Source: an uncultured Clostridia bacterium (GTDB lineage: Bacteria > Bacillota > Clostridia > Oscillospirales > Ruminococcaceae). Taken from it: DNA of 64,000 bases. Position numbers and translations under genes: made by a program. Under the pieces are notes generated by a model. That model did no database searches. It had not been told where the DNA came from and saw nothing but the letters and a program-made list of their open reading frames with translations. Below, piece by piece: positions 36,799-46,357 of the stretch. Every line of letters starts with the position of its first letter. Within the stretch, counting starts at the first letter, position 1. Location: contig CANQPL010000003.1 in the NCBI GenBank assembly GCA_947625735.1, forward strand, positions 58,460 through 122,459, in the 5' to 3' direction.

Positions 36799-39700
36799 TT
36801 ACTTATTAGCCGCAAACACCTCCACCGCCCGCTGCATGATCTGTGCGGGATCGTCCTTTTTAGTAATTCTTATGGCGATAAAGGGCTTCTGCGCCGCTCC
36901 GTCCGCTGTTACCCTGCCCTTGAACTCGGTAACGAGAGCCTGTATCTGATCGAGAGAGGCAGTTTTTACAAAGAGCAGCAGCGAATCACTCCTCTGTGTT
37001 ATCTCCTTTATACCCGAAGCACTTGCAAGATTTCTTGTCAGTGCCACGGTAATAAGTCCCTGAATGGCTTTCGGAGGATCGCCGTAACGGTCAATAAACT
37101 CATCAAGGAGATCAACAGCCTCCTCCTTAGAGGATACCGCGGCTATTTTGCGGTAAGCGTCCAGCCTGCCCGACAGGCTCTCGATATAATTATCGGGAAT
37201 ATGCGCTTCAATTTGCAGATCAATAAGGCAATCCTCGGGCGAGGGGGGCGGTGCCTGCCCCGTTTCCTCGGCTATAGCTTCATTCAGGAGACGAATGTAC
37301 ATATCATACCCCACCGCCTCCATATGACCGTGCTGCTTGCCGCCCAGAATTGAGCCTGCTCCTCTTATCTCCAGATCACGCATGGCAACACGGAAACCGC
37401 TGCCGAATCGGGTAAATTCTCTTATGGCGTCAAGCCTTTTTGCGGCTACCTCGGAAAGCACTTTTCCCCGTCTGAACGTGAAATAAGCAAAGGCACGGCG
37501 GTTTGATCTTCCCACACGCCCCCTTAACTGATAGAGCTGTGAAAGTCCCAGATTATCGGCATCTTCAATTATCAGGGTATTCACATTGGGAACGTCTACA
37601 CCTGTTTCAATAATGGTAGTGCAGACAAGAATGTCTATCTCATGCTCCACAAGCTCCGTCCATATGTCCGACAGCCGCTCCTCGGTAAGCTGACCGTGGG
37701 CAACGGCAATACGTGCATCGGGGATAAGCTCGGAAAGTTTCGCCGCACAGCCGTCAATGGATTCCACACGGTTATGGATATAGTAGACCTGTCCTCCCCG
37801 CCGCAGCTCCTTTGTTATCGCCTGGATTATGACACCCATGTTATGTTCGATAACATATGTCTGCACGGGATATCTGTCTACGGGCGGTTCTTCAATAACG
37901 CTCATGTCACGGATACCGCTCATCGCCATATTAAGGGTACGGGGTATGGGCGTTGCGGAAAGTGTAAGTACGTCTACCCCCGCAAATGCCTCCTTGAAAC
38001 GCTCCTTATGGGCAACGCCGAAACGCTGCTCCTCATCAACTATGGCAAGTCCCAGATCCTTGAAAACCACGTCCTTCTGAACAAGGCGGTGTGTTCCGAT
38101 GACCATATCCACAGAGCCTATTTTAAGCTGCTTTAATATTTCCTCCTGCTGCTTCTTTGTGCGGAATCTTGACAGCAGCTCAATTGTAAACGGGAAATGC
38201 TCAAACCTTTTTATCGCACTCTGATAATGCTGCCATGCAAGTACAGTCGTAGGCACAAGAATGGCACACTGCTTTCCGTCAAGCATGGCTTTAAAGGCTG
38301 CCCTGAACGCCACCTCAGTCTTGCCGAAGCCCACATCTCCGCATAAAAGTCTGTCCATAGGGACAGGCTTTTGCATATCCTGCTTTATCTCCTCAGTACA
38401 GCGGAGCTGATCGTCAGTTTCGGTATAATCAAAACGTGCCTCGAAATCCGACTGCCAGTCATTATCCTCTGAAAAGGCAAATCCCTTTGTCTGACTGCGC
38501 TTTGCGTAAAGAGCGATAAGCTCGTCTGCCATATCCTTGACGGCTTTTCTTACCCTTGAACGTGTTTTCTGCCAGTCATTGGAGGAAAGCTTGTTGAGCT
38601 TTACCCCCGTATCGTTCCCGGGACCGATATACCGTGAAATAAGATCCATCTGGGTAACGGGAACATACAGCACATCTGTACCCGCATATTTTATAGTTAT
38701 ATAATCCTTGACTATTCCCTCCAGCTCCAGCTTGCGTATGCCCTCAAAACGTCCGATGCCGTGCATGGAGTGTACAACAAGATCTCCCGGAGTAATATCC
38801 TCCAGCGAGCGGATCTCCTCGCCCTTTTTCCTTTTCGGAGGCTTTCTTTTGGCGGTCATTGCCTTAGCCTGCGTAATAAGAGCAGTTTTTATATCGGGAT
38901 AATCATACCCCGAGGAAAGGCTGCCCGTTGTGATAAGCACCCTCCCGCGGGTAAGAACCGAGCTGTCGGTCATAACATCGCAGGAAATGCCCTCCTCACG
39001 CAGATCACGGGCGATGATAGGCAGAGTTTTTTCCGACCCCGCAAGGACTATGACCGAATAATCCCGTTGAGTAAAACTTTTAAGATCCTCAATAAGCTGA
39101 CGGATTTCACCGCCCCATGGGGAGGTCTGATAGGCAGTGATATTCAGGAGCTTTTTCGTCCTCACCTCAGAGGAGCGCAGAAATGCGTCCATCAGCAGAC
39201 AGGGAAATCCCTCTGCCCGTGCGGTAACATCGGAAAAATCCGTGTAATACCCCTCCAGCCCTCTGCAAAGCTCTCCCTGCTCCAGAAGCACCTTTATATC
39301 CTCATTATGCTGAGCGGTGACAGCCTTTCCCTTTTCAGAGCAGCTGTGATGCTCGCTGAAAAGCACTGCACTGTTTTTTTCAAGATGATCAAAAATAAGA
39401 GCGGGCTTTTCATAGGCTATAGGGAGATATTTGTCTATATCCGACAAACTCAGTCCGTTTGCCGCATCGTCCGCATCACGGGAGAGATTTTCCCTGATAA
39501 GCTCCGCCTTTTTCCCCCTGAGTCCTTTCATAAGAGCCTTTATTTTTTCGCTGAGAGTGTCATTATCCTTAAAAAGTATCTCGGAAGCGGGGGGGATAAT
39601 AAGCTCGGTGACGGGTTCTGTACGTCTCTGGGATTCGGTGTCAAATCGGGACATGGTGTCTATCTCGTCGCCCCAAAGCTCTATCCTGACAGGAAACGCC

Positions 39701-40287
39701 TCCTGCACGGGAAAAATATCAATTATTGAGCCTCTCACCGAAAACTGTGATGGTGCGTCCACCATATCGCAGCGCACATATCCCGCAGCAGAAAGCCGTG
39801 AAACAAGGTCGGATATATCTATGCTGTCAGATGAGGTTATCTTTACTGTATTGGCTCTTAGCGCATGGGGCGGGATAGTTTTCTGCATGACGGCTTCCGT
39901 ACCCGCACATATAATGGGAGCTTTGCCCTGTGCAATAAGAGAAAGCACCTTAAGACGCCGCTGCTCATATTCCCGTGAAACGCTTTCCACCCTTGCAAGG
40001 GTAAGTTCCTTTGCGGGATAGACATATGCGCTGTCGGGGAGCATTTCGTTTATATCCGCACAAAGTCTTGATGCGCCCGACTCGTCCTCGGTAATTATCA
40101 GCATGGGAACAGGCTTATCCCCGTACATATATCTTCTCACCGCAAGGGCAAGCTGCGCCTGATGTATGCGCGAAAGCCCCGAAGCGGCTATGGGCGTAAA
40201 GCCCCGCTTCAGGGTATCGCAGATATTTGCAATATCTCCCTGTTTTCCGATAACGGGGAGCATTTTATCAAAAAGAGTTTCAGTCAT
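36799..40287 (-). CDS. mfd: Transcription-repair coupling factor
   Basis: 1162 aa, full length. Order: UvrB-like N-terminal module, RNA polymerase-interacting domain (DLVVHSMHGIGRFEGIRKLE), RecG-like helicase with P-loop GDVGFGKTEVA and DEEQ box (AIVDEEQRFGV), motif VI GRVGRSNRRAFAYF, then the C-terminal TRCF domain. Removes stalled RNA polymerase and recruits UvrA. Starts 18 bases after pth. Confidence 0.97.
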   Translation of the reverse strand: MTETLFDKMLPVIGKQGDIANICDTLKRGFTPIAASGLSRIHQAQLALAVRRYMYGDKPVPMLIITEDESGASRLCADINEMLPDSAYVYPAKELTLARVESVSREYEQRRLKVLSLIAQGKAPIICAGTEAVMQKTIPPHALRANTVKITSSDSIDISDLVSRLSAAGYVRCDMVDAPSQFSVRGSIIDIFPVQEAFPVRIELWGDEIDTMSRFDTESQRRTEPVTELIIPPASEILFKDNDTLSEKIKALMKGLRGKKAELIRENLSRDADDAANGLSLSDIDKYLPIAYEKPALIFDHLEKNSAVLFSEHHSCSEKGKAVTAQHNEDIKVLLEQGELCRGLEGYYTDFSDVTARAEGFPCLLMDAFLRSSEVRTKKLLNITAYQTSPWGGEIRQLIEDLKSFTQRDYSVIVLAGSEKTLPIIARDLREEGISCDVMTDSSVLTRGRVLITTGSLSSGYDYPDIKTALITQAKAMTAKRKPPKRKKGEEIRSLEDITPGDLVVHSMHGIGRFEGIRKLELEGIVKDYITIKYAGTDVLYVPVTQMDLISRYIGPGNDTGVKLNKLSSNDWQKTRSRVRKAVKDMADELIALYAKRSQTKGFAFSEDNDWQSDFEARFDYTETDDQLRCTEEIKQDMQKPVPMDRLLCGDVGFGKTEVAFRAAFKAMLDGKQCAILVPTTVLAWQHYQSAIKRFEHFPFTIELLSRFRTKKQQEEILKQLKIGSVDMVIGTHRLVQKDVVFKDLGLAIVDEEQRFGVAHKERFKEAFAGVDVLTLSATPIPRTLNMAMSGIRDMSVIEEPPVDRYPVQTYVIEHNMGVIIQAITKELRRGGQVYYIHNRVESIDGCAAKLSELIPDARIAVAHGQLTEERLSDIWTELVEHEIDILVCTTIIETGVDVPNVNTLIIEDADNLGLSQLYQLRGRVGRSNRRAFAYFTFRRGKVLSEVAAKRLDAIREFTRFGSGFRVAMRDLEIRGAGSILGGKQHGHMEAVGYDMYIRLLNEAIAEETGQAPPPSPEDCLIDLQIEAHIPDNYIESLSGRLDAYRKIAAVSSKEEAVDLLDEFIDRYGDPPKAIQGLITVALTRNLASASGIKEITQRSDSLLLFVKTASLDQIQALVTEFKGRVTADGAAQKPFIAIRITKKDDPAQIMQRAVEVFAANK

Positions 40288-40305
40288 TGCATTGCTGCCT
40301 TTCCT

Positions 40306-40932
40306 TTAGTTGAAACGGTTCATTGCCTTATCTGTTTCGCCCTTTACAATAAGCTCCACAGCCTGACAGGCATTTTCTGCTGCTTCTCTTATTTTCGGTA
40401 TATCCTCCGAAGAAAAGCAGCCCAGCACCCATGCCGCCAGATCGTAGTCCTTATTAGGCTTTGCTCCCACGCCCAGCTTCACACGGGGAAATTCATCTGA
40501 GCCTGTAAGATAGATAATGGACTTTATCCCGTTGTGACCGCCGTCACTGCCCTTTCGCCTGATACGCAGCTTTCCGGGCTCCAGACTGATGTCGTCATAG
40601 CAGACGATCACGTTTTCAATGGGTATTTTAAAAAAGCTCATTGCCTCGGTCACTGCCTGTCCGCTGTTGTTCATGTATGTGGAGGGCTTCATCACAAGGC
40701 ATTTTTTCCCTCCTATAACGCACTCCCCCGTAAGAGATTTGAATCTGAGCTTTTTCATGGAAAATCCATGCTTCTCCGCCAAAGTGTCTACAGTCATAAA
40801 CCCAGCATTATGGCGGGTATTTTCGTACTGCGCCCCGGGATTTCCCAGTCCCACTATAATAAATTCGGGAGCGCCCGGGGGCAGTTCGGTTTTCTCGCTG
40901 CTTATTTTGTCGAATATATCAAAAATACTCAT
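40306..40932 (-). CDS. pth: Peptidyl-tRNA hydrolase
   Basis: 208 aa. Recycles peptidyl-tRNA. The core starts at IIVGLGNPGAQYENTRHNAG with the catalytic His; MKPSTYMNNSG and RIRKGSDGGHNG-like RRKGSDGGHNGIKS are conserved. About 24 residues precede the core, more than in most Pth, with no better start visible. Pth-mfd is a common pair in Firmicutes. Confidence 0.95.
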   Translation of the reverse strand: MSIFDIFDKISSEKTELPPGAPEFIIVGLGNPGAQYENTRHNAGFMTVDTLAEKHGFSMKKLRFKSLTGECVIGGKKCLVMKPSTYMNNSGQAVTEAMSFFKIPIENVIVCYDDISLEPGKLRIRRKGSDGGHNGIKSIIYLTGSDEFPRVKLGVGAKPNKDYDLAAWVLGCFSSEDIPKIREAAENACQAVELIVKGETDKAMNRFN

Positions 40933-40958
40933 AGCTTCACCTTAACATAACACCACAG

Positions 40959-40998
40959 CCCCACTGCACACACAGTACAGTGGGGAGCTGCGTTTTTT
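40959..40998. terminator. Hairpin between IspH-S1 and pth genes
   Basis: CCCCACTG/CAGTGGGG stem with surrounding CAGC/GCTG pairing. The T-run (TTTTTT at 40993-40998) is on the plus-strand side, the opposite orientation to both neighbouring genes, so its role as terminator for them is uncertain. Confidence 0.45.
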
Positions 40999-41061
40999 CT
41001 TTAATGCACAACTAATACAGATCACATTATCAGCATGATAACGCAGACCTTGTAACGGAGA

Positions 41062-43047
41062 TCACTCCTCGCTGCCCTCATCAGAAGCAGCGCCCTCTTC
41101 AAGGACTGCCTTTATAGAAAGGCTGATACGCTTCTTCTCAGGATCGATCTCGGTGATCTTAACGGTCACATCATCGCCCACGGAAACAGCGTCCTTTACG
41201 TTTGCGACTCTCTTGTCTGATACCTGAGAAATGTGGATAAGACCGTCAATGCCGTCCATTATCCTTGCAAATGCGCCGAAAGGAGTGATAGAAACAACCT
41301 TGCAGGTGACAACATCGCCTACCTTGTAGGAATTTTCAAACTTGACCCAAGGATCGTCCTCAGACTTTTTGTATCCTAAAGAGATACGTCCCTTTTCACG
41401 ATCAAGATCCTTTACATATACTTCCAGCACATCACCCACCGAAACTACCTCAGCAGGATTCTTTATCCTGCTCCAGCTAAGCTCTGAAATGTGTACCATT
41501 CCGTCCACGCCGCCAAGATCTACAAATGCGCCGTAAGAGGTCATAGACTTGACTTCGCCCTTGAAAACGTCGCCCAACTGAACGTTTTCCCAGAACTTTG
41601 CCTTTGCCTCTTCCCTTTCAGCAGCAAGTACGGCTCTTATTGAGCCTACCGCTCTGCTTCTTGATTCGTTTACTTCGAGGATCTTGAATTTTACTGTTTT
41701 CTTTACCAATTCCTCGAGCTTCTCGTCTCTCCTGAGAGTAGCCTGAGATGCGGGGATAAATACTCTTACCCCGTTTGTGCGTGCGATAACGCCGCCCTTT
41801 ACCACATCAGTAACAACGCCCTCCAGTACAGAGCCGTCCTCCTTTGCCTTGATAACATCATCAAGACCCTTCTGTGCATCGACCTTCTTCTTAGAAAGCT
41901 GAACAGTACCCTCCGCATCGTTTATCTTCAGAACGATAAGGTCTACCTCGTCTCCGACTTTAACCACGTCACAGGGCTTTAAGGACGGATCGTCCGTCAG
42001 CTCGCTGAGAGATACATAGCCTGTGTGCTTTGTACCCACATCAACAATAGCTTCTGTATTGTTGACAGCAGTTATGTATCCTTTCACCCTGTTACCGGTA
42101 TATATTCTTTTGAAGGAAGCGTCGATCGCCTCTTCAAAGTTAAAGTCCTCTTCTGTGTTCATGATTTTCTCGCTCATCTGGTTTTTAACCTCCTTGATTA
42201 TATGTGCCGGTGTGGACGCCCCGGCAGTAATACCCACACGGATATCACATTTATCAGAAAAGCCTTGCGGCATTTTCAGCTCTTTTATATCCTCTGCATT
42301 TTCAATGCAGAATGTATTTTCGCACCGCTCCTTACATATGGTATACAGTTTTGCGGTATTGGAGCTGTGCCTGCCGCCTATGACTATCATCATCTGATTT
42401 TCTTCCGCAAGCCTTGCCGCCTCCTCCTGTCTTTCGGAGGTAGCAGTACATATAGTGCGGTATACCTTTGCCTCGGGGTAAGCGGCGGCTGTCTCTGCGC
42501 ATTTTCCCCATATATTTATATTATACGTTGTTTGCGCCATAATTGCAAGTCTTTTTTTGAATTTTTGAAAATTTTTTTCTAAAAAATCCTGTAAAGCCCT
42601 TTCATCGGGGAGAATTACGGCAGCCCCGCCTGCGTGGCTCGCTATTCCTCTGACCTCGGGGTGATCCTTATCCCCCATTATCACGGGAACAACGCCCTCC
42701 GCCGCACATTTTGCCGCAAGCTCACGAATGCGCTTTACATGGGGACAGGTGCAGTCCTCACAGGTCACACCCTCACTGCGGCGCTTCTCAAGCTGACGGT
42801 ACACATCTGCACTCTCGCCGTGAGCGCGGATAAAAACGATCTCACCGGGCAGAGCATCGGCGGGCGAGGAGATAACTCTTACCCCTCTTCTTTCCAGATC
42901 CCCTATAACATCGGGATTATGGACAAGCTCTCCCAGCATTGCAGCCCCCAAACCGCTGTTTAATTTATTATACACCTTTTTTACTGCGCTGTCAACACCA
43001 AAACAGAAACCTGCTGTCTTTGCAACGGTAATTTTTAAATTTTTCAT
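41062..43047 (-). CDS. ispH: Fused 4-hydroxy-3-methylbut-2-enyl diphosphate reductase and ribosomal protein S1
   Basis: 661 aa. Residues 1 to about 285 are IspH, the last step of the MEP isoprenoid pathway; its [4Fe-4S] cysteines lie in AGFCFGVD, DCTCPHVKR and ICTATSERQ. Residues from about 318 contain four S1 RNA-binding repeats (for example VKSMTSYGAFVDLGGVDGMV and VVSITPFGAFARIMDGIDGL). Such fusions are known in Clostridia. An in-frame ATG at 42177 with AAGGAGG upstream could give S1 alone. Preceded by plsC and cmk. Confidence 0.95.
   Translation of the reverse strand: MKNLKITVAKTAGFCFGVDSAVKKVYNKLNSGLGAAMLGELVHNPDVIGDLERRGVRVISSPADALPGEIVFIRAHGESADVYRQLEKRRSEGVTCEDCTCPHVKRIRELAAKCAAEGVVPVIMGDKDHPEVRGIASHAGGAAVILPDERALQDFLEKNFQKFKKRLAIMAQTTYNINIWGKCAETAAAYPEAKVYRTICTATSERQEEAARLAEENQMMIVIGGRHSSNTAKLYTICKERCENTFCIENAEDIKELKMPQGFSDKCDIRVGITAGASTPAHIIKEVKNQMSEKIMNTEEDFNFEEAIDASFKRIYTGNRVKGYITAVNNTEAIVDVGTKHTGYVSLSELTDDPSLKPCDVVKVGDEVDLIVLKINDAEGTVQLSKKKVDAQKGLDDVIKAKEDGSVLEGVVTDVVKGGVIARTNGVRVFIPASQATLRRDEKLEELVKKTVKFKILEVNESRSRAVGSIRAVLAAEREEAKAKFWENVQLGDVFKGEVKSMTSYGAFVDLGGVDGMVHISELSWSRIKNPAEVVSVGDVLEVYVKDLDREKGRISLGYKKSEDDPWVKFENSYKVGDVVTCKVVSITPFGAFARIMDGIDGLIHISQVSDKRVANVKDAVSVGDDVTVKITEIDPEKKRISLSIKAVLEEGAASDEGSEE
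42177..42195 (-). promoter_or_regulatory. Internal Shine-Dalgarno and start codon for the S1 half
   Basis: Inside the ispH-S1 frame, AAGGAGG (42189-42195) stands 11 bases before an in-frame ATG (42175-42177), which is residue 291 of the fusion. Starting there would yield a 371-residue protein MSEKIMNTEEDFN... holding all four S1 domains and none of IspH. Confidence 0.5.
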
Positions 43048-43093
43048 AATTTCAAGCCGTCTTTTAGTATATTTTTACCGAAAAAAGCCTGTT

Positions 43094-43711
43094 TTATTCA
43101 CTGTCAGAGGCAGAATCGGGCTTTTTCCCCTCCACCAATTCGGTTATGGCGTCCATTATGGTTTTCTTGACTCTTTTGAGCTCCTTCGGTGAATCCCCCG
43201 TAAGAGCAAGCTCCTCCGCCCTTATGAGCTTTCCTATTTTCAGCCGCACCTTTGAGCGGAAGTGCAGCTTTTCTCCCTCAAACACAACGCCCATAGGCAG
43301 CACGTCCGCTCCCGATTTTGCAGCGATCATCGCAACGCCCGTTTTTCCTCTGCCCACTTTATTTTCCTTGGAGCGTGTACCCTCGGGGAAGATAACAAGA
43401 TTTTTCCCGCTTTTGAGTATCTTCACGCAGTCGTCTATCACCTGCATATCTCCCGCTCCTCTTTTCACGGGAAATGCCCCCAGATCGCTTATGAACCACG
43501 CAAAAAATTTATTCCTGAAAAGCTCCTCCTTAGCCATATAGGTAACGGGCTTTCTCATAGGCATGGTCACAAAGACGGGATCGGCATAGCTGCGGTGGTT
43601 GCAGGCAATTATCACGCCCTCTTTTTTAGGGATATTCTCCCGTCCCTCTATCTTAAAATTATAAAACAGCTTGTAGACAAGAAGTCCCGTATAGCGTACC
43701 AAAGCGTTCAA
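43094..43711 (-). CDS. plsC: 1-acyl-sn-glycerol-3-phosphate acyltransferase
   Basis: 205 aa. Makes phosphatidic acid. Motif I is NHRSYADPVF (HX4D), motif III FPEGTRSKEN, and GRGKTGVAMIA follows. It overlaps cmk by four bases and precedes the IspH-S1 gene by 46 bases, the usual clostridial cmk-plsC-ispH order. Confidence 0.93.
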   Translation of the reverse strand: MNALVRYTGLLVYKLFYNFKIEGRENIPKKEGVIIACNHRSYADPVFVTMPMRKPVTYMAKEELFRNKFFAWFISDLGAFPVKRGAGDMQVIDDCVKILKSGKNLVIFPEGTRSKENKVGRGKTGVAMIAAKSGADVLPMGVVFEGEKLHFRSKVRLKIGKLIRAEELALTGDSPKELKRVKKTIMDAITELVEGKKPDSASDSE

Positions 43712-44400
43712 GCCCTTGTCCCTCCGTTTGACATAACAGTTTTCCTTATAAGATCGGTCACCTTTTTTACAGACTGATTGAGAGTAAGCTCTGTGGTATC
43801 GCAGAGAACGGCATCATCAGCCATTTTAAGCGCTCCCACCTCATGATGAGCATCTGTATGATCCCGCTTGTTCACATCATCAAGCACCTGTTCATAGGTA
43901 ATATACGGATCCTTTTCTTTAAGCTCATTATAACGCCGCTGCGCCCTTACCTCAGGAGAAGCGGTAAGAAATATTTTAAGATCCGCATTTGGGAGTATCA
44001 CCGTGCCTATATCCCTGCCGTCCATGATAACATTATTTTCCCTTGCAAGCCTTCTCTGAAGCTCCAGCAGAAATTCCCTTACCTTCGGATTTGATGCCAC
44101 TGCACTTGAAGTAAGCATGGAAACCTCGGGAGTGCGTATCTTATCCGAAACGTCCTCGCCGTTTACGAAAACGTGCTGAACGCCCTCAATAAAGCCCAGT
44201 CCCGGCTTTATCCCGGGCAGAGCGCTTTCAATGGAAGCAGGATCGGACATATCAACTCCGTTTTTCAGACAATAATAAGTAACGGAACGGTATATAGCCC
44301 CCGTATCCACATATATAAAACCCAGTTCGGCGGCGGCTTTCCTTGCTATGGTAGACTTGCCTGCCCCCGACGGACCGTCAATTGCAATATTTATCCCCAT
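43708..44400 (-). CDS. cmk: Cytidylate kinase
   Basis: 230 aa. Phosphorylates CMP/dCMP. P-loop GPSGAGKST at residues 9-17; YVDTGAIYRSVTYYCLKNGV and MDGRDIGTVILPNADLKIFL are diagnostic. GGAAAG upstream. First of the cmk-plsC-ispH/S1 run. Confidence 0.95.
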   Translation of the reverse strand: MGINIAIDGPSGAGKSTIARKAAAELGFIYVDTGAIYRSVTYYCLKNGVDMSDPASIESALPGIKPGLGFIEGVQHVFVNGEDVSDKIRTPEVSMLTSSAVASNPKVREFLLELQRRLARENNVIMDGRDIGTVILPNADLKIFLTASPEVRAQRRYNELKEKDPYITYEQVLDDVNKRDHTDAHHEVGALKMADDAVLCDTTELTLNQSVKKVTDLIRKTVMSNGGTRA

Positions 44401-44468
44401 TTTAATACACTTTCCTTTTTAAAAGATCAGAATATACCGACAAAACGTCAAGTCGGAATATGTATTAC

Positions 44469-45086
44469 TCAACAGTCAAGCTCCTCGTAGTCTATCCGCT
44501 CGCTGCGGTAGAAAAATTCCCTGTCCCTTTCGCCTATCTGACGCATTACTCTGCATGGACTTCCCACTGCCACGGTATCCGCAGGTATATCCTTAGTGAC
44601 AACGCTCCCCGCTCCGATAACCGAATTATCTCCGATGGTGACGCCCGGAAGTATGATGCTGCCCGCACCTATCCACACATTTCTCCCGATATGAACGGGC
44701 TTGTTGTACTGAAGCCCCTTTTCACGCAGCACGGGGAGTATAGGGTGACCTGCGGTGGCAATGGTCACATTAGGACCTATCATTACCTTGTCCCCGATAA
44801 TTATATCTGCATCGTCCACAAGGGTCAGGTTAAAATTCACATACACGCCCTTTCCCATGTACACATTCTTGCCGCCCCAGTTTGCATAAAACGGCGGCTC
44901 GATATAGCAGTCGTCCCCCACAGCCCCGAGCATCTTTGCAAGAAGCTGCTGTCTTTTTTCCAATTCCGAGGGACGGGCAGCGTTATAGTCATAGAGCATT
45001 TCAAGCAACCTCTGCTGTTCATCACGCAGTTCGGGGTCAATGGGATCGTATATAAGACCTGCGTCCATTCGTTCTCTCTGTGTCAT
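44469..45086 (-). CDS. Sugar O-acetyltransferase (Maa/NodL type)
   Basis: 205 aa. N-terminal Maa domain (MTQRERMDAGLIYDPIDPEL) followed by a left-handed beta-helix of hexapeptide repeats (IGDKVMIGPNVTIATAGHPI, IGRNVWIGAGSIILPGVTIG). The active-site His is in TAGHPI. Transfers acetyl from acetyl-CoA to a sugar such as maltose or galactoside; the natural acceptor is unclear. The start at 45086 follows GAGG, ten bases after thyX. Confidence 0.9.
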   Translation of the reverse strand: MTQRERMDAGLIYDPIDPELRDEQQRLLEMLYDYNAARPSELEKRQQLLAKMLGAVGDDCYIEPPFYANWGGKNVYMGKGVYVNFNLTLVDDADIIIGDKVMIGPNVTIATAGHPILPVLREKGLQYNKPVHIGRNVWIGAGSIILPGVTIGDNSVIGAGSVVTKDIPADTVAVGSPCRVMRQIGERDREFFYRSERIDYEELDC

Positions 45087-45096
45087 GCTGCACCTC

Positions 45097-45735
45097 TCAA
45101 TATGAGCCGTCCGGGCTGTCCATATCATCAAACAGCAGCGGCACTTTCTCCTGAAACTTACCCAACAGCATAAGTGCAAGCTCCCTCATCTGCGGATGCG
45201 CTCTGCCCGATGTGCGGAGCCTGAAAAAATGCCGCCATTCCCTTATATTCATAGTAACGATTATCTCTGTCTTGAGGGAATTCGGCAGGATACTCCTTGC
45301 CTCCTCGGGCTTTGCGCCCATTTCAAGCAGAGCAAGATAATTTTTCTCGATATCCGCCATTGTGCTTTTCCAGACGGCGTATTTTTCATCGTCCTCCGCC
45401 CAGAAGCACGGGCGGATAAAGGTTATCTCCCCGCCGAATTTATCCTTGCTGTAGTTGCAGTAGCGGGTGCTTTCCTGAGAATAGCTTGCAATGCGGTGAC
45501 GGACTATCTCATGGGACACGCCTCTGTCGCAGATAAAACGGACGGTTATCTTCTCATGCTCCAGCACGGATTCATGACCGCTTTTTAATATCATTGCGAT
45601 AAATTTCTTTGCGCTGTCGGCGGTTATCCTGTCCTCGGACTTGTAGCAAACCCGCCCGCAAAGCTCTATATTTTTTATCATTTTCTCTCCGTTTATGGGA
45701 GTAAGTATCTCACAGTCCGGTGAAATTATTTTCAT
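45097..45735 (-). CDS. thyX: Flavin-dependent thymidylate synthase
   Basis: 212 aa. Makes dTMP from dUMP using FAD and methylenetetrahydrofolate. The ThyX motif RHR-x7-S is RHRIASYSQES, followed by TRYCNYSKDKFGGE. EWRHFFRLRTSGRAHPQMRE near the C-terminus is also typical. AAGGAG before the ATG. No thyA is nearby. Confidence 0.95.
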   Translation of the reverse strand: MKIISPDCEILTPINGEKMIKNIELCGRVCYKSEDRITADSAKKFIAMILKSGHESVLEHEKITVRFICDRGVSHEIVRHRIASYSQESTRYCNYSKDKFGGEITFIRPCFWAEDDEKYAVWKSTMADIEKNYLALLEMGAKPEEARSILPNSLKTEIIVTMNIREWRHFFRLRTSGRAHPQMRELALMLLGKFQEKVPLLFDDMDSPDGSY

Positions 45736-45764
45736 AAGGCTGCTCCTTTTTTTGCGTTAATTTT

Positions 45765-46259
45765 TTATCTGCTCCGCACCTTTAAAATGGGATAACCCTT
45801 TTCATAGGGCTTGACAATGGCGGGATTTTTATCGGCTTCGGCAAAGATAATATCCCCAAGTCCCCTTTCAAGCTCCTCTGTGATTATTTTCAGCGGCATT
45901 GAGTATATCTCGGGGCAGATAGATGCAACGGATATGACCTGTATGCCGCCCAGCTCCATGACCCTGTAGGGCCATATTTTGCAGTCAAAGGGCTTATTTT
46001 CGCCCAGAGTGCAGCCCTTTTCATTATCCAGAGCGGGACAGAAAAAAAGCTCCTTTTTCTCGTCCCGGTTGTTTTCCATATTAAAAATGTATGCGCCCGT
46101 TTCGCCCTTTGAAACGAATTTAAGATCGTCCCTCTCAGATTCGATCGCCGCTTTCAGTTCACTGCTTATAACAGGCGTTTCCCAGACATCGTATTTGTCG
46201 AAAATACAGCAGATGCGGCACTCAGCGCAGGTTTTGGGGGATAGTATATTTTTAAGCAT
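45765..46259 (-). CDS. YkgJ-family cysteine-cluster protein
   Basis: 164 aa. Cysteines in KTCAECRICCIFDKYD and CPALDNEKGCTLGENKPFDC form the zinc/iron-binding cluster of this family. No function is established. It lies upstream of thyX and diverges from spoVAC. Confidence 0.75.
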   Translation of the reverse strand: MLKNILSPKTCAECRICCIFDKYDVWETPVISSELKAAIESERDDLKFVSKGETGAYIFNMENNRDEKKELFFCPALDNEKGCTLGENKPFDCKIWPYRVMELGGIQVISVASICPEIYSMPLKIITEELERGLGDIIFAEADKNPAIVKPYEKGYPILKVRSR

Positions 46260-46277
46260 AATTAAGCCTTTCTTGCA

Positions 46278-46307
46278 AGAATATTTTTTTACCGCCCGCA
46301 GATAATA
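46278..46307 (+). promoter_or_regulatory. Candidate SigG-type promoter of spoVAC
   Basis: GAATA within AGAATA (46278-46283) and GATAATA (46301-46307), 17 bases apart, resemble the forespore SigG consensus (GYATR and CATnnTA). spoVA genes are SigG targets in Bacillus. No good SigA match was found here. Confidence 0.4.
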
Positions 46308-46357
46308 TAATAGTACGCTTTATTGTACAGAATATACAAAAAAAGAGGAGAATATAT

